Positions 19,981-31,005 of a DNA stretch of 64,000 nucleotides are shown one piece after another. The notes below the pieces were generated by a model. That model saw only the letters and a program-made list of their open reading frames with translations, was not told where the DNA came from and did no database searches. Made by a program: the position numbers and the translations under genes. Origin of the DNA: Immersiella caudata (lineage: Eukaryota; Ascomycota; Sordariomycetes; Sordariales; Lasiosphaeriaceae); contig JAULSU010000007.1 in NCBI GenBank assembly GCA_030512335.1, forward strand, positions 1,798,001 through 1,862,000. The letters are read 5' to 3'. Every line of letters begins with the position of its first letter. The first letter of the stretch is position 1.

Positions 19981-22089
19981 ATGGCGCCCAACTCAGCCTT
20001 TTTGCCTCGAATCACGCTCCACCGCGGCGACAACCCGATTCTCCCGCTGCACAACCAGTCCGGACTCGTTCGAAAGAAACCCAGCGAGTACGACTTGTCC
20101 GAGCTCTCTCCGCGTCCAGAGAATGCATCTCCTCGAGTGTTTCCTGCCCTCAATCCTTCCACGAGCCGTCGCGACTCCTCGCCTTCTGTCGCATACAGTG
20201 ACCGAGCGAGCACCACGGGTTCTGCCTCGAAAACCAGGCAGCGGCACTTGTTCGACGGCCCGCCTCCCCCGATAACAGCGTCGCGGATGATCTACAGAGA
20301 CGAAGAGGATAGGGACAGCTACACGTCTCGCAACTTGGACGCTTCATCCTTCGCGCGCAACATCAATAGCGTACTCTTCGACCGTGGCTCACCGGCGCGG
20401 ACCAGAGATGCGATACAGGAATATGAGCCGGACACGATCTGGCGGAATCTACAGCGCCGTGAGCGATCATTACAGAAAGAGTTGCAGATGCTACTAGACG
20501 CCCAATCAGCCGGGCTAGCAGCAAATCTTGATCCTGCCGGCGCACCGAGCTCACGCTCTGACGTCAGTGACGCTGGTAGCAGCACCCCCACGAGCACGCT
20601 CCATTCGACCGGCTCGCCCGCGCGGCGGTCTCATATCACATTTGAGGAGCCTGCTCGTGTCACACCGGCAGGGGCGCTGATCCCAGTTCGGCAACCACGC
20701 AAAAAGCCGCTGGGTCTCCGTGGAGCAAGGGCTGGCTTGGCTAGGAACATTGCCTTGCTGGCAGACCTCAAGGTGGAGGAAGATGCGTCCCTGACTTCGG
20801 CACTGAGCGCACGCAAGAAGGCCCTCGCACAGCTGCGCAAGCTGTCTGCTCGGCGCGAAGGTATTTCTGAGGAGCTACGAGCGCTCGAAGCCGAAGAGGA
20901 GGAGCCGCTGGCACGGGAGCTCCGCGAACTAGGGGAGGAGCGCAGCAATGTCACGGCAGAGATTGCTGAGCTGGAGGAGCGATTGGTCGGTTTACGAAAT
21001 CGAAGGCGATGGCTCGATGGTCGGATCGAGGACGTGAGGAATCGGCGCGAGGCGGGTTTGAGTGGCTACAAGGGTGCCTTGCGGGAGGTTGAAGGACGAG
21101 TCTCGGCTTTATTGACGAAGCCGCCGATCAAGCCGTTGGACTTCGAGGCCATCGCAGGACCAAGGGCTCAGGGGTCCGACAATGGGAGCCACGCGGGTGA
21201 ACCTGCCGAGCAATCCCCTGGCGGTACCGAATTCTTGCGCTTGAGGCCGGAGAGGAGGACCCTGGAGATGGCAAGGGATTGGTGGGAGAGCGAGGTGGCT
21301 ATCCTGGAGCGGCGCAAAGAGGAAGTGGACAGAGAGCGGGTAGCGCTGGAAGAGGGCGTGGAGGTGTGGAAGGCTGCAACCCGGCTTGTGACCGATTTTG
21401 AGGCAGAATTGCGCCAGGAGATGAAGACCAATTTGAGCGACCACGGAGGAGGCACAAACAACCCCGACCCTTCGTCACCGGAGCAGGCAATGTATGCGCA
21501 GCTCGGCAAGATGGCCACCGTCATTCAAGGCTTGGAGGAACGGCTACGCTTGGCAGAAGACAAGGGCTGGAATCTTCTCATTTGCGCAATTGGAGCGGAA
21601 CTCGCCGCTTTCAAGGAGGCGGAACATCTTCTACGCGAGGCACTTCGCGGGGCAGGTTTGGATGTTGGCGAGCAAGACGATCAAGGGGTCGAGGGCGAAG
21701 AGACCTACTACACAGCCGAAACGGCAACGCCCCGGATTGGGAGATCGACCAGCAACCTTCGATCCTTCGGAGACAGCCATGATCCAGATTCGGCGACGAC
21801 CAACATCAGCCAGTCCTTCACCCTCAATAGGGTTGACAGTCGCAACTCTAACGCGAACGCCCACACCAACGCCAACCCGATCCTGAAGGGCACGAGCGAG
21901 CTCCTCAGTCCGCAGGCGGAAGAAGACGCCCGATCTACAGAGAGCGACAACGAGGTACCCGCAGATTTGCTCGTTGGGCACCCAGAGAGCCTTCACAGTC
22001 CAACATTGAGCAGGGAAGACAGCGAAAACGAGGTGCCGCCAGAGTTTCTGGCGCAGCACAATGGCGGCGAGGACGACGATGTCGAATAA
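19981..22089 (+). CDS. Coiled-coil protein resembling autophagy-related Atg28
   Basis: This is an intronless frame of 702 aa from ATG 19981 to TAA. The N-terminal about 240 residues are Ser/Pro-rich and disordered, with conserved-looking blocks 'LVRKKPSEYDLSELSP' and 'DTIWRNLQRRERSLQKELQ'. Long coiled coils span about 265-370 (rich in ELEERL/REELRALEAEEEE patterns) and about 425-560, and the last 130 residues are acidic and disordered. Two copies of an acidic motif, 'ESDNEVPADLL' and 'DSENEVPPEFL', close the protein. Filamentous-fungal Atg28-like proteins have this size, a start with 'FLPR...LHN' and a central coiled coil, and would act in selective autophagy or pexophagy. That match is from memory of the family pattern, so a generic coiled-coil scaffold remains possible. 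No catalytic motif is present. Confidence 0.6.
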   Translation: MAPNSAFLPRITLHRGDNPILPLHNQSGLVRKKPSEYDLSELSPRPENASPRVFPALNPSTSRRDSSPSVAYSDRASTTGSASKTRQRHLFDGPPPPITASRMIYRDEEDRDSYTSRNLDASSFARNINSVLFDRGSPARTRDAIQEYEPDTIWRNLQRRERSLQKELQMLLDAQSAGLAANLDPAGAPSSRSDVSDAGSSTPTSTLHSTGSPARRSHITFEEPARVTPAGALIPVRQPRKKPLGLRGARAGLARNIALLADLKVEEDASLTSALSARKKALAQLRKLSARREGISEELRALEAEEEEPLARELRELGEERSNVTAEIAELEERLVGLRNRRRWLDGRIEDVRNRREAGLSGYKGALREVEGRVSALLTKPPIKPLDFEAIAGPRAQGSDNGSHAGEPAEQSPGGTEFLRLRPERRTLEMARDWWESEVAILERRKEEVDRERVALEEGVEVWKAATRLVTDFEAELRQEMKTNLSDHGGGTNNPDPSSPEQAMYAQLGKMATVIQGLEERLRLAEDKGWNLLICAIGAELAAFKEAEHLLREALRGAGLDVGEQDDQGVEGEETYYTAETATPRIGRSTSNLRSFGDSHDPDSATTNISQSFTLNRVDSRNSNANAHTNANPILKGTSELLSPQAEEDARSTESDNEVPADLLVGHPESLHSPTLSREDSENEVPPEFLAQHNGGEDDDVE

Positions 22090-25000
22090 TTTGGAAAAAG
22101 GGCCCGACGGGAATTTTGGACCGAGTTATCCCCCGCATCATCGGCGTTGGAGTGGGTCAGGTTCGGGGGGATCGGAGCTGTCATTTTTAGCGCTCTGACG
22201 CGAGCTCTGAGCGTTTCCAATGGTTGGCGCTTAGACACTGGTCGGCCCACCCCTGTATTGTTACACGAGGGCCCTCGAACTACTGCGAGGGCGTCTGGAG
22301 GAAGCAGGACATCAGGCCTCAACTAGTTGCCGTTTTTATTCTGCCTTGCCCCGTTTTCATGCTGTCCGCTTATTAATAAGAGGTGAGGGGATAGGGCAAT
22401 GTGTCGCTCGGGAAATGTTAACCTTTTGCCGATGCCTCCAACACACCGACTGCATGGCTAGGCAGATCCTTGGGCTAAACCTGTGCGCGCATTATAGCAA
22501 ACGGTTGACCGCCAAAAGGGCAAGGACTTTGGCATCGAGCAGACCGTTTGTCGCATTTCGCGGGCCGCCGGTTATCCTCCATCGGGCTGCGGCAGAAAAC
22601 ACCAACATGATGGATGAAACGGTGAAAACACCCCTTCGACGCCACCAACTCAGATGCGCGCCGTGTGCGCTCCAGCATAGGATTGACTGTTCCGCTGCGT
22701 GCTTCGAGATCAACTGCGTCAGCGACTGCCGAATTATGCAACCGGGAAAGCGGTGAAGGGCGTTCCACTTCTGGCACCAGCCGCGGCTGGGAACGAGATC
22801 CTTTCGCACAACAGGCCCAGGCCCTCGCACTGTACGCATGTGAAGTTCGCCCACCCCCGCGCAGCGTGTCGAAAAAACTGCCCGCTGGCCTTTCCACAGA
22901 GACGGCGTGGAGCATCAAGGTACGTACCTAGGTGGGACAGGAAATCAAGTCCGAAATCTTGGCTCCACGTTCCAGTGTTGCACCTTCCTGCCTGGGAACA
23001 GCACCGCGGCTTTCCAGAAACTCGCATTCTGGGGAAATTCACAGGCCAGTCCTTTGGTGACGCGGACCGCCAAGTCCTTTTTCCTGCAATCCTGTGGCGT
23101 TTTTTTCCTGCTGTTGAACCTTCATGACCAACAAGGAAACTGATAAGTCACATTTGTTATCTGCTGCAGGCAGTTTTGCGCTATTCATCCCCCTCCCCGT
23201 TATTTCCCACTCTCTTGCTGCCTCCCAGACCTCATCGATGCGTCGTCGCCGATGGACCGCAGCGGAGCGAAGCGAAGGCGGACTCGGCTGGGCACTTTGC
23301 TCCCGGCTTTCGCGGGGAATCCGTCAGGTGGCACGACGGTCTGTCGTGTTTCTCCCGCTCATCTGTTGCCGGCGCTGGGTTGGGTGTCCAGAGACGCATG
23401 CCAGTGAGGAACCGAGGGTCCCGCGGTAGCCGGCCCCGCGCGGCCTTCCTCCTCTTTCGCCGTTTGGGGCAACTGGAGTCCGAGGTCCCTATGCCCGTCT
23501 CACACGCGATGGCTCAGGCTAGAGCAGCAGCTCGTCTTGGCCGCAAGCTACGCAAAGTTGGGCGAGCAGCAACGTTCGACACTCGCAGATTTGCTGCTGC
23601 TGCTGCTGCCTGTGCCGCACCCCATCGTCAGCGTCTCTTCGCTAAGGCTGCCTGAGCGCAGCAGGGGATGATCGCTTGTGGAACCGTGGGAGCACTTTCG
23701 CGGCTACTGGGGCTTTGACGCATCAGTATCAGTTGTCAACCTCGTGGTTGCACAAGCGGACTTACTCGAGCGGACTTGCACGTCCTTTCCAAGGGTTAGG
23801 ACGGGAGAAGGTTCCGCTGCTGTCCGCGCTATCCTTGAGCCGCAGGAACCCCCTGAGGTCAGGTAGTTTTGCGCATGGCTTGCCAATCACCAACGCCGCT
23901 GTCTGTGCTTTTCGGCCTTGGAGGTCCTGACACAGCGTCACCCCCCGAACACGCAAAGTGCTTGTTGAAGGATAGACGGGGAGAGAAAGGGGAGGCATGG
24001 CTGTTTGTCTTGAATCAAGGACTGACACAAGTGTTAGATGAGCCTCCATCTCATCATAGTTGAGCCAGATCGAAAAATGTCACCAACGATCACGTCAGAC
24101 CCGTATCGTTCCTCCGCTGATCCGCCTCACCTATCAGAGCTAGAGTGCCCACCCTTGTTCGCGGTTCTAGCGCCGCGCAATATCTGGGGGAGCTTCAACT
24201 TGCATAAATCGAGATGTCGGGGGCCGAGGCTTGTTTCTGACCCCCCATCTGAACCCAAGCCGCATAGCTTGCTCGGATGCGGGTGCAGCTTCAGATCAAG
24301 AAATGCCGCGATGTCGCGATTGCTGGGCGACGGGACGCTTCGATCAACATGGGCTCCGGACATGATGACACATGGTCCTGAGCAGGTCGCACAGCAACTC
24401 GTTACCATGATGCGGCTCGAATGTCGATGTGGCTTTGATTTCGACCCTGGCAGGAACCCTACAGGGGACCCCCGCAGAATGCTGACCCAGGAAAATGATA
24501 AAACGTCGCTGCCGATTCATTTAGCCCCCGACGCATCGGTGTTTGGGCGGAGGGTGCTCGCTTGGTACGCGTGACTTGGCCGGGACTCTACTCATTCTGT
24601 CCGAAAGCGGCAACCGAGTGGGCAGCTTGATTACCGACTTTGACGGGATTGGAGAGCCGAGAGCTTTGCCTCACGGCTACATATTGGCCTCCTTTTTTTT
24701 CCTCATCCGTGTCAGACACGGAGCGACAGGCGCACATAAAGAACAAACCCGCAGACATAGCATTCTTCTACGCATCTCTTCTCGGCGGCAGACACGATGC
24801 TTGCGGTTTAGAGGCCGGTGGAAAGTCGCCGGCATGGCGGCAATGTTGCACGCATGCGAGGCTGCAGCGTCCTTTTGATGTTGAGCCTGGCGAATGGATG
24901 AGCAAGGACCTTTTGTCTCCCTGGATGCGCCAGCCGCCGACAGGCGCTTGCCCCAGCAGTGAATGCGACCACGGTGCGACCTCGCTCGCTATGTGCCCCG

Positions 25001-25786
25001 CAAAACGAAAGCGCGGAAGACGGCAGTGTTGCAGGACGCGGCTTGCAGGTTGGAGCCCGCGCGAGCCCGGATGGTTGGCGCACACCCCTGACCAGCACCC
25101 GCTCTCGTACCCGTCGAAGGATCAACACGCACCAAAGAGCCCAGTACAAGTACCGCCAAAAAATTCTGCCTGGGGGATGAATGCCCCCCCCCCCCTCCCC
25201 CTCCATCAGCGGCTGCCTCCAAACGTTTCTGGTGCGACCGCAGCGGGTTTCAGGGGTCTGGGACATAATAACATGGAAACGGTCTGTCAATCAACCTCAC
25301 TGTAGGTTGCCATCCCTTTTCTCTCCGCACACGCACACCCACTCCCGCACTGCAACCCCGGCTCCACTCCGTATGTGTCTGGGCAATACAAAGGCGGCAG
25401 TACCCGGAGAGTGGCAGATTTGGGGTCTATATTGGCTGCTAATTTCAACTTCTTTCGGTTGGCCCAAGGCGTTGGGACTTTAATGTTATATTTCGTAGCC
25501 CTCGGCCACCCACCTGGTTCGACCGATTACGAGACATCCTGTCCTCCTGACGGTTTGGTCGGAGCCCGCTGCCTGCAACGCTGCCCGGAGATGGGCTGTG
25601 GCGCAGTTGGACCGACCTTGACTGCGGATATAAGGCTCTCGGTCTCTCACCCCCGCCCGGGCTCCACGCCGGCCAGACGCTAGTTCCCCACATGAGGCCC
25701 TCTGGGCTCCGCACTATCGAAGGAGGGGCTAATCGGGAGCTGAGACGAGACACAGGACAGAGAGAGCACGACGAGGTGGCCAAAGT
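22090..25786. other. Long intergenic region, no gene seen
   Basis: This is 3.7 kb with many short frames on both strands and no recognisable domain or splice-consistent model. A CTG/GCTGCTG run lies at about 23590-23610. The 3' end carries the promoter of the Clr5-domain gene. Confidence 0.45.
25627..25636 (+). promoter_or_regulatory. TATA-like element of the Clr5-domain gene
   Basis: GATATAAGGC lies about 155 bases upstream of the ATG at 25787, a plausible TATA distance for fungi. Confidence 0.4.
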
Positions 25787-27472
25787 ATGGTGCGCGCCGA
25801 TGCAGACCAGCAGCAGAGCCCGCCCGCCGGCTGGGTGGGCGGCGATGAGTGGGAGACGCATAGGCCGGCGATCCAAGACCTATACCAGAACCAGAATTTG
25901 GCGCTAAAGGAGGTCATGAGGGTAATGGAGGAGACGCACGGGTTTCGGGCAACGTAAGAGTTTGTATTTCCCGCGCGCTCGCCCCTCGCTGACGCAAGGA
26001 CCATCGCCGACAGGCAGAGGATGTACAAGACTCGGATCAAGTCTTGGGGCTTGGACAAGAATTTCAAGGAGTCGGAGGTGGTGGAGCTCTTCCGACTGAG
26101 GCGAGAAAGGGATCGCGTTGGCAAGCCGACTGTCTATGCGATCCGCGGTCGAGAGGTCGACTGGGACAGGGTGCAGACATACGTGAGAAGAAAGGGGCTC
26201 GACATCGTGCGGCTCATCGACGAAGCCCCACCATTCAATGCCTCATCGTCAACAGCGAGAGAGGTGTCCTGTCGAACGCCAACCCCCGAGCCGGAGCGTC
26301 TCACCTCGCCCGCCTCAACCATCTCGTCGTCCTTTTCGTCGTCATCGACGACCACTGCAGCCTCCTCGTCTAACGATGCCCGAACGGTATTACCGACCCC
26401 CGCGACACCCTATCTCTTCCCCGCCCGCCGTACCAGTCGCCCTGATGCTCCACCCTCAGCCACATCGCCGTCACCATCACCACAACCGCTCAATCTGACA
26501 CCGGAGCGGATTCGCAGCATGCAGCGCTTCCTCGTTCGCGTCTACGACACCGTCATGTTCGAAGATGGGGATCGCGCCTGGGGCACAACCGAGTACTGGC
26601 TGCGCAACACACGCTCGCAGGAGTGGATCATGACGGTGCGTGTCAAGCTGGCGCTCTACCGCGACTTCTTTGCTCCCACCGCCGGGGCCACGCCGCGCGG
26701 GTTTCGCACTCTGAACCGGGCCTTCGCCATGCTGGAGCCACTCAGCGCAAGCATCATTGGGACACGAATGTTCTATCTGGTCAACTTTCTATTCTCATTT
26801 TCTCCAGAGGAGACTGCACATGCGGCGGGCTCGCGCGGTGCCCAGAATCCCTTTGCTGCTACGGTAGCACAGCTGGTGGAATCGCTCCACGCCGCTTGCG
26901 CGGTGCCGCCAATAGTGGGGATGGCTGCTGATACTCCGAGCGATGGATCCGCATCGGGCTTACGATTCAACGACGTGGGCGGCGAGCCGGATTTCAGGGA
27001 GTCGGCGGGCATCTTTCTCGCCAAGGTGCTCGAGCAGATGGTGAGCATGCTGGGCGTGACGTTGCCAAAGGAGGTGATTCTGTTGCTGGAAGAAGAGGAG
27101 GATGGATATCCCGTCCTGCCGGATCACTGGCGTGGACGACTCAGCAGGGCGAGTGGCAGCCAGAGCAGAGCGGCCGATATCTCTGCGGGCGAGGCGTTTG
27201 AAACAGCAATGTGGCTGCTGTCACGACGAGAAGACGCAAGCGCGGAGGAATACTTGGTTGGATTGGTCGACGCTGTCTCGGCACTGCCATCGTCGTCCTC
27301 GGCCCGAGAGGCGAAGGCACTGGCTAGATGCGCGCACTACCATCTCTCCAGGATCTGGGGGCGCAGAGGGGAGGCGGCCAGAGCGAGGGAGCACATGAGG
27401 CGAGCGGCGGAGGGATCTCTGTTTTTTGATTCGTTTGTTGGGTGGGATGAGGCGGAGTTCTTGTTTGCCTGA
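25787..27472 (+). CDS. Clr5-domain protein
   Basis: Exon 25787..25953 and exon 26014..27472 (60-nt intron, GTAAGA...GACAG) encode 541 aa. The N-terminal about 80 residues form a Clr5 domain spanning the intron: 'WETHRPAIQDLYQNQNLALK', 'VMRVMEETHGFRA', then 'MYKTRIKSWGLDKN'. A Ser/Thr/Pro-rich linker (about 150-240) precedes a helical C-terminal half of tetratricopeptide-like character ('ALARCAHYHLSRIWGRRGEA') ending EAEFLFA. Clr5 domains are named from a fission-yeast silencing factor and are thought to be DNA- or chromatin-associated. In filamentous fungi they occur in large, poorly studied families. The first exon was assigned because it completes the domain; without it the protein would start at internal Met codons. 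Confidence 0.8.
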
Positions 27473-28744
27473 CGGAGCGGGGGGTGAGGCAGACAGTACG
27501 CAACCCGTCGACTCCTCATTCACGACAGACACAAGGAATGGATGTGCATATGCATTACAGGGAAGCGAAGGTAAGGTATGACGATTGTGATGACTTTGTG
27601 TGGGTTCAGGCGCATTGCATTGTGGATAGGTACCTACTTTAGACACACGATCCGGGCATGTGAGTGTTTCGGCGTGCTTGAGAGGGCGAAGAGAACAGAA
27701 GATGGGGATTGATGTTTACTGCAGGCCGGGGGCGCGCGTCTGGCTCACCGTGACGCCCACTTGACGCCCACTTGACGCTTTTGTGTAACCGTCTGGTGGC
27801 TGGGTCTCGCTCCTACCTTGACTCGCCAAGTCTGACGGGCCTCTCGGTTGACGCCAACATCACGGCGTGCAGCGCCGAGAGGGAGATTTTATTGGCTGGG
27901 CTTCCACAGGGCCACATTGACAGATCATACGTCGGCCCGCAGATGGGAGAGGCAACGGCATATGGGATCGAGCCACTCTGTCATGCTCAAAGTGGGGGTC
28001 AGATACATGTCGGTGGCCCTGAGCCCCGTTTTGAAATCGTTCCGAATTCCGGAGCGGATGTGGAGATTATCGTCCGGGGTCTCTTGGTCTTGGCGGATTT
28101 GCACATAAGAAGCTCGGATCCGTCGGTGGACCTGGAGGATGAAATGATTGGAGTTTGTTAAAGAGCGCCCGGTGAGCGCTGCCGCTCGTTAAGTGATGTG
28201 TCTTCTTCCTCTTCGAAGGATCAGAACGCCTTCTGTACCACTTACTACTAACCCGCGGCCGCTGGGCGCTGGCGTAGGCTCTCATCTGATTTGGCGGCAA
28301 CTTCCGGGTCCTTTCGAGGCACGGCAGTGGGATCCGAAGCGCTCGGTGATGTGGCTTCACTGGCAGCACGTGCTGTGCCGCTGAGTGCGGTCGTGGTGCC
28401 GACCTGCGTTGAACGGCGGAACAAGTCACAAGTCCTTTGAGTAATTGGTTGGTGTTGGGTGTTGGTTGTTGGTTGTCGCCTATTACCGCTGTGACTCAAG
28501 TAGGTAGTGCTGCTGTGGTTGCTTGTGGTGATGCGAGGCGGCTGATTCAGGGGTGTTAGGCGCTGCCTGGACTGCGAGGGTTGACGAGTCACTCTTTCAA
28601 GGGGATGCTCGGACATTTGTGCAAAGTTGAGGAGCTTGTTCCGCTGAGACGAGCAAATTTAGGAATAAACATTAGTCTCTATTTGTACCGTAACATCTAT
28701 CTATATGCACCGTATCCCAAACACACATGTAGCCCTTGACTTTT
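27473..28744. other. Intergenic, simple repeats
   Basis: No gene was seen. Direct repeats ACTTGACGCCC occur at about 27755-27778, and a GGTTGGTGTTG-type GT-rich stretch at about 28444-28476. The 129-codon frame at 27772 has no motif. Confidence 0.45.
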
Positions 28745-28930
28745 TACCACACCAGCGCTACTGCGGCAGCCCCTCCTGACGCTACGCCCAAGGCCTCTTT
28801 TTAGCTAAAGTGAGGCGATAGAATTAGTCAGAAAGGCCGTAAAAGTTGCTTTAAATACCTCCCTTTAGCTGGAAAGAGGCCTCTGGCACAGCGGTACTAG
28901 GGGCTGCAACAGTAGTAGTGGTGGTGGTAG
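28745..28930. mobile_element. MITE-like palindrome with long imperfect terminal inverted repeats
   Basis: The left arm is about 28745-28810 and the right arm about 28863-28930. The arms read toward each other as inverted copies: GCCCCT...GAGGCCTCTTT...AGCTAAAG on the left equals the reverse complement of the right. The inner 42 positions match at 32. Several of the ten differences are transitions, and a 52-bp centre separates the arms. Outer parts of the right arm merge into GTA/GTG simple repeats. No transposase frame lies inside, so a non-autonomous element is the simplest reading; possible TA flanks would fit a Tc1/mariner-type element. A cruciform of other origin is the alternative. Confidence 0.55.
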
Positions 28931-28952
28931 TGGTGGTGCTGGTAGTAGTGTG
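28905..28952 (+). repeat. AGT/GGT trinucleotide microsatellite
   Basis: An imperfect run of AGT and GGT triplets (AGTAGTAGTGGTGGTGGTAG and onward) that overlaps the end of the palindrome. Confidence 0.75.
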
Positions 28953-29489
28953 TTGTGTGAGAAAACGGTGCCCACACACACTCTCTCTCTTACGCCACGG
29001 ACTGGAGATCTTGAACTTGTCATGAAGATACCTATGAACCGGCCCTCCGAACACGCCATTTGGAACGCAAAAGCGAGACTCCCTAGGAACAGTGGTTTTG
29101 GGTGGTGTTGAATCAAAAGCCGGGCGGAGGGCAGAAGACTTTTTCTTTATAATTCATGGCCACAATGGCATTGTGTTTGAAAATTATCAGAAAGTCGGAC
29201 CGCAGTCCAAGCTCAGTTGCGGCTATTTCATCCGTTGTAATAAAAAGTGCTGGTGAATCAAAGCCCGGTGGGCCCAGGTTTTCTTTTTTTCCTTTTTTTT
29301 TTTCTTTTCTTTTACCACTCTGAAAGACTTGCACACACGGCGTGTCAGCCCGCCAATCCCCTCTAGGGTTTTCTCCGGTACCGCTTCTCATTTTCCTAGG
29401 TACCTTCGTATCTCGGGTTGAAAAATCTGTCCTCACCCCTCTTCAACACACAACCAACTTGATACCTAGCCTCACCACAAATCTTCACT

Positions 29490-30130
29490 ATGGCGATGCC
29501 TTCGAGCCAGGAGCACGGCAGGGTTTCCCGCCAGTTGAGCAAAGCCTCCGAGTTGACGGATGACCAAATGAAAATGCGCGACGATATAATCATCCACCTT
29601 AGCGAGGCCAACCGCACCGAATGAGAAGCCCGCCGACGAGTCTCGAGACGGCCTTTGGAACGCAAGTCTTCTCCAACGGCCGGAACGCGAAGTCCGCAAA
29701 CCTGCAACCCAGCCCGATCAGAGAAAGGCAGAAACACGAAACCATGATCCAGATTGGAACATGGGCTGTTGACCCTCCCGTCTCCCACGACTAGGGGCAC
29801 TCGCAATGTGGCCGCTGCGCAAATCGAGACGCACCGCCAAGCCAAGCTGGAGCGCCCGCATGTCTCAAGCCAAACCTCAACTGCGGTCGCTTTGGCATGG
29901 ACTGGGTGTTCTGCGACGCCATGGGCATGCCTGTGCGCGACGGAGGTGCCAATGTCAACCTATTCCACGGATGGACGATGCAACGGGGCCGTGTTGGAGT
30001 GCCTCTTGAATTTTGAAAATTGCGAATCCAAGGGCGTCGGAGGGTATAATGTGAAGCTCGCTGTCTTTTGGGCCCGCGCTAGATTGCTTTCGACGCTTCG
30101 GGTCTTGGGCTTTGACGCCGAGTAGGGCGC
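29490..30130 (+). pseudogene. Weak candidate relict, unrecognised
   Basis: ATG 29490 opens a frame reading 'SSQEHGRVSRQLSKASELTD' and 'MKMRDDIIIHLSEANRTE'. It then meets TGA at 29622-29624, a basic stretch, TGA at 29745-29747, and stays open to 30125. Both stops are one transition from CGA. In another frame, 29870-30005 reads 'CGRFGMDWVFCDAMGMPVRD', which also looks coding. An uninterrupted 130-codon minus-strand frame covers 29955-30347, so strand and extent are not settled. No family was recognised. Confidence 0.2.
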
Positions 30131-31005
30131 GGCTACGGCTAATGAGGTTGCTATGCGCGTCGACGAGCTTGTCAAGCTCGAGAGTTGCAGCTAGTGGATC
30201 CTTGACGCGTGGCAGCTTTGTTGAAGACGCAGCCTCGGCTACTGCCGCCAGACAGGTCCGAGACCTGAAATGCGCCGTCCAGCCTGAGGGAGAGCAAAGT
30301 ATGTGCACCATCCATTCTCCGAGATGGCTTTGTTGAAGTCGCATCATGCTAACATTTGGTAGACAGACAAACTCCCCTCAAGACCGAAAGGGCAAGGACT
30401 AGAGGAGGAAGACGGTATTCGGGATGGGTGTCCTATGAGGTTGAAGAGACGGCAGTCAAAGGGTCGAGGTCAGCGTTATGCCAACCAGGTTGAGGACTGA
30501 ACTGGAATGATCAAGCACTTGGAGAGAATCTTCAAGGGTCCGGATTGTGGTCTGGCCGTCTACTTATATATACCTCCATTTCCCTATAGGGTGAACAACC
30601 AGGCTGAACTTCTTCTCGGCATCTTCCCATGACCTGTAGTCCTTGATGCACCGCGAGTCTCCATCATGGCGGCGCCAGCGAACTACAATATCATGGCAGT
30701 GATGGCTGCGAGTCAGCACCACCTAGGTAGCCTCCTAAACGGTGGAATACATCAACGTCTCTTAGCCCTTCGCTAGTTCTTGTCACTCCCCTGACGCATC
30801 TCGACCCAGCCTAAATCATGGTCAATGACGTCCTCGCCCCTGAGCACACACCGTGCAGTCCCCCCTTTTCCGAATCAAACATCTAAACCATCTCCCCCCC
30901 CCCCCCACCCACACATCCCAATCTCTCCTCCCCTCTCCTTTTTTTTTTTCCTTCCATCTCCCACCAACCATCCTCACAATCTCACATCAAGTCTTCACCT
31001 CCAAA
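30131..31005. other. Intergenic, promoter of the FAD monooxygenase
   Basis: No gene is present. The last 110 bases are C/T-rich with runs of C (about 30896-30906) and T (about 30940-30950), consistent with a fungal 5' leader. Confidence 0.5.

Noticed and set aside
30853..31005. In-frame 51-codon N-terminal extension of the FAD monooxygenase
   Set aside because: It encodes Pro/His runs from a pyrimidine-rich leader, and the FAD fold starts correctly at ATG 31006.
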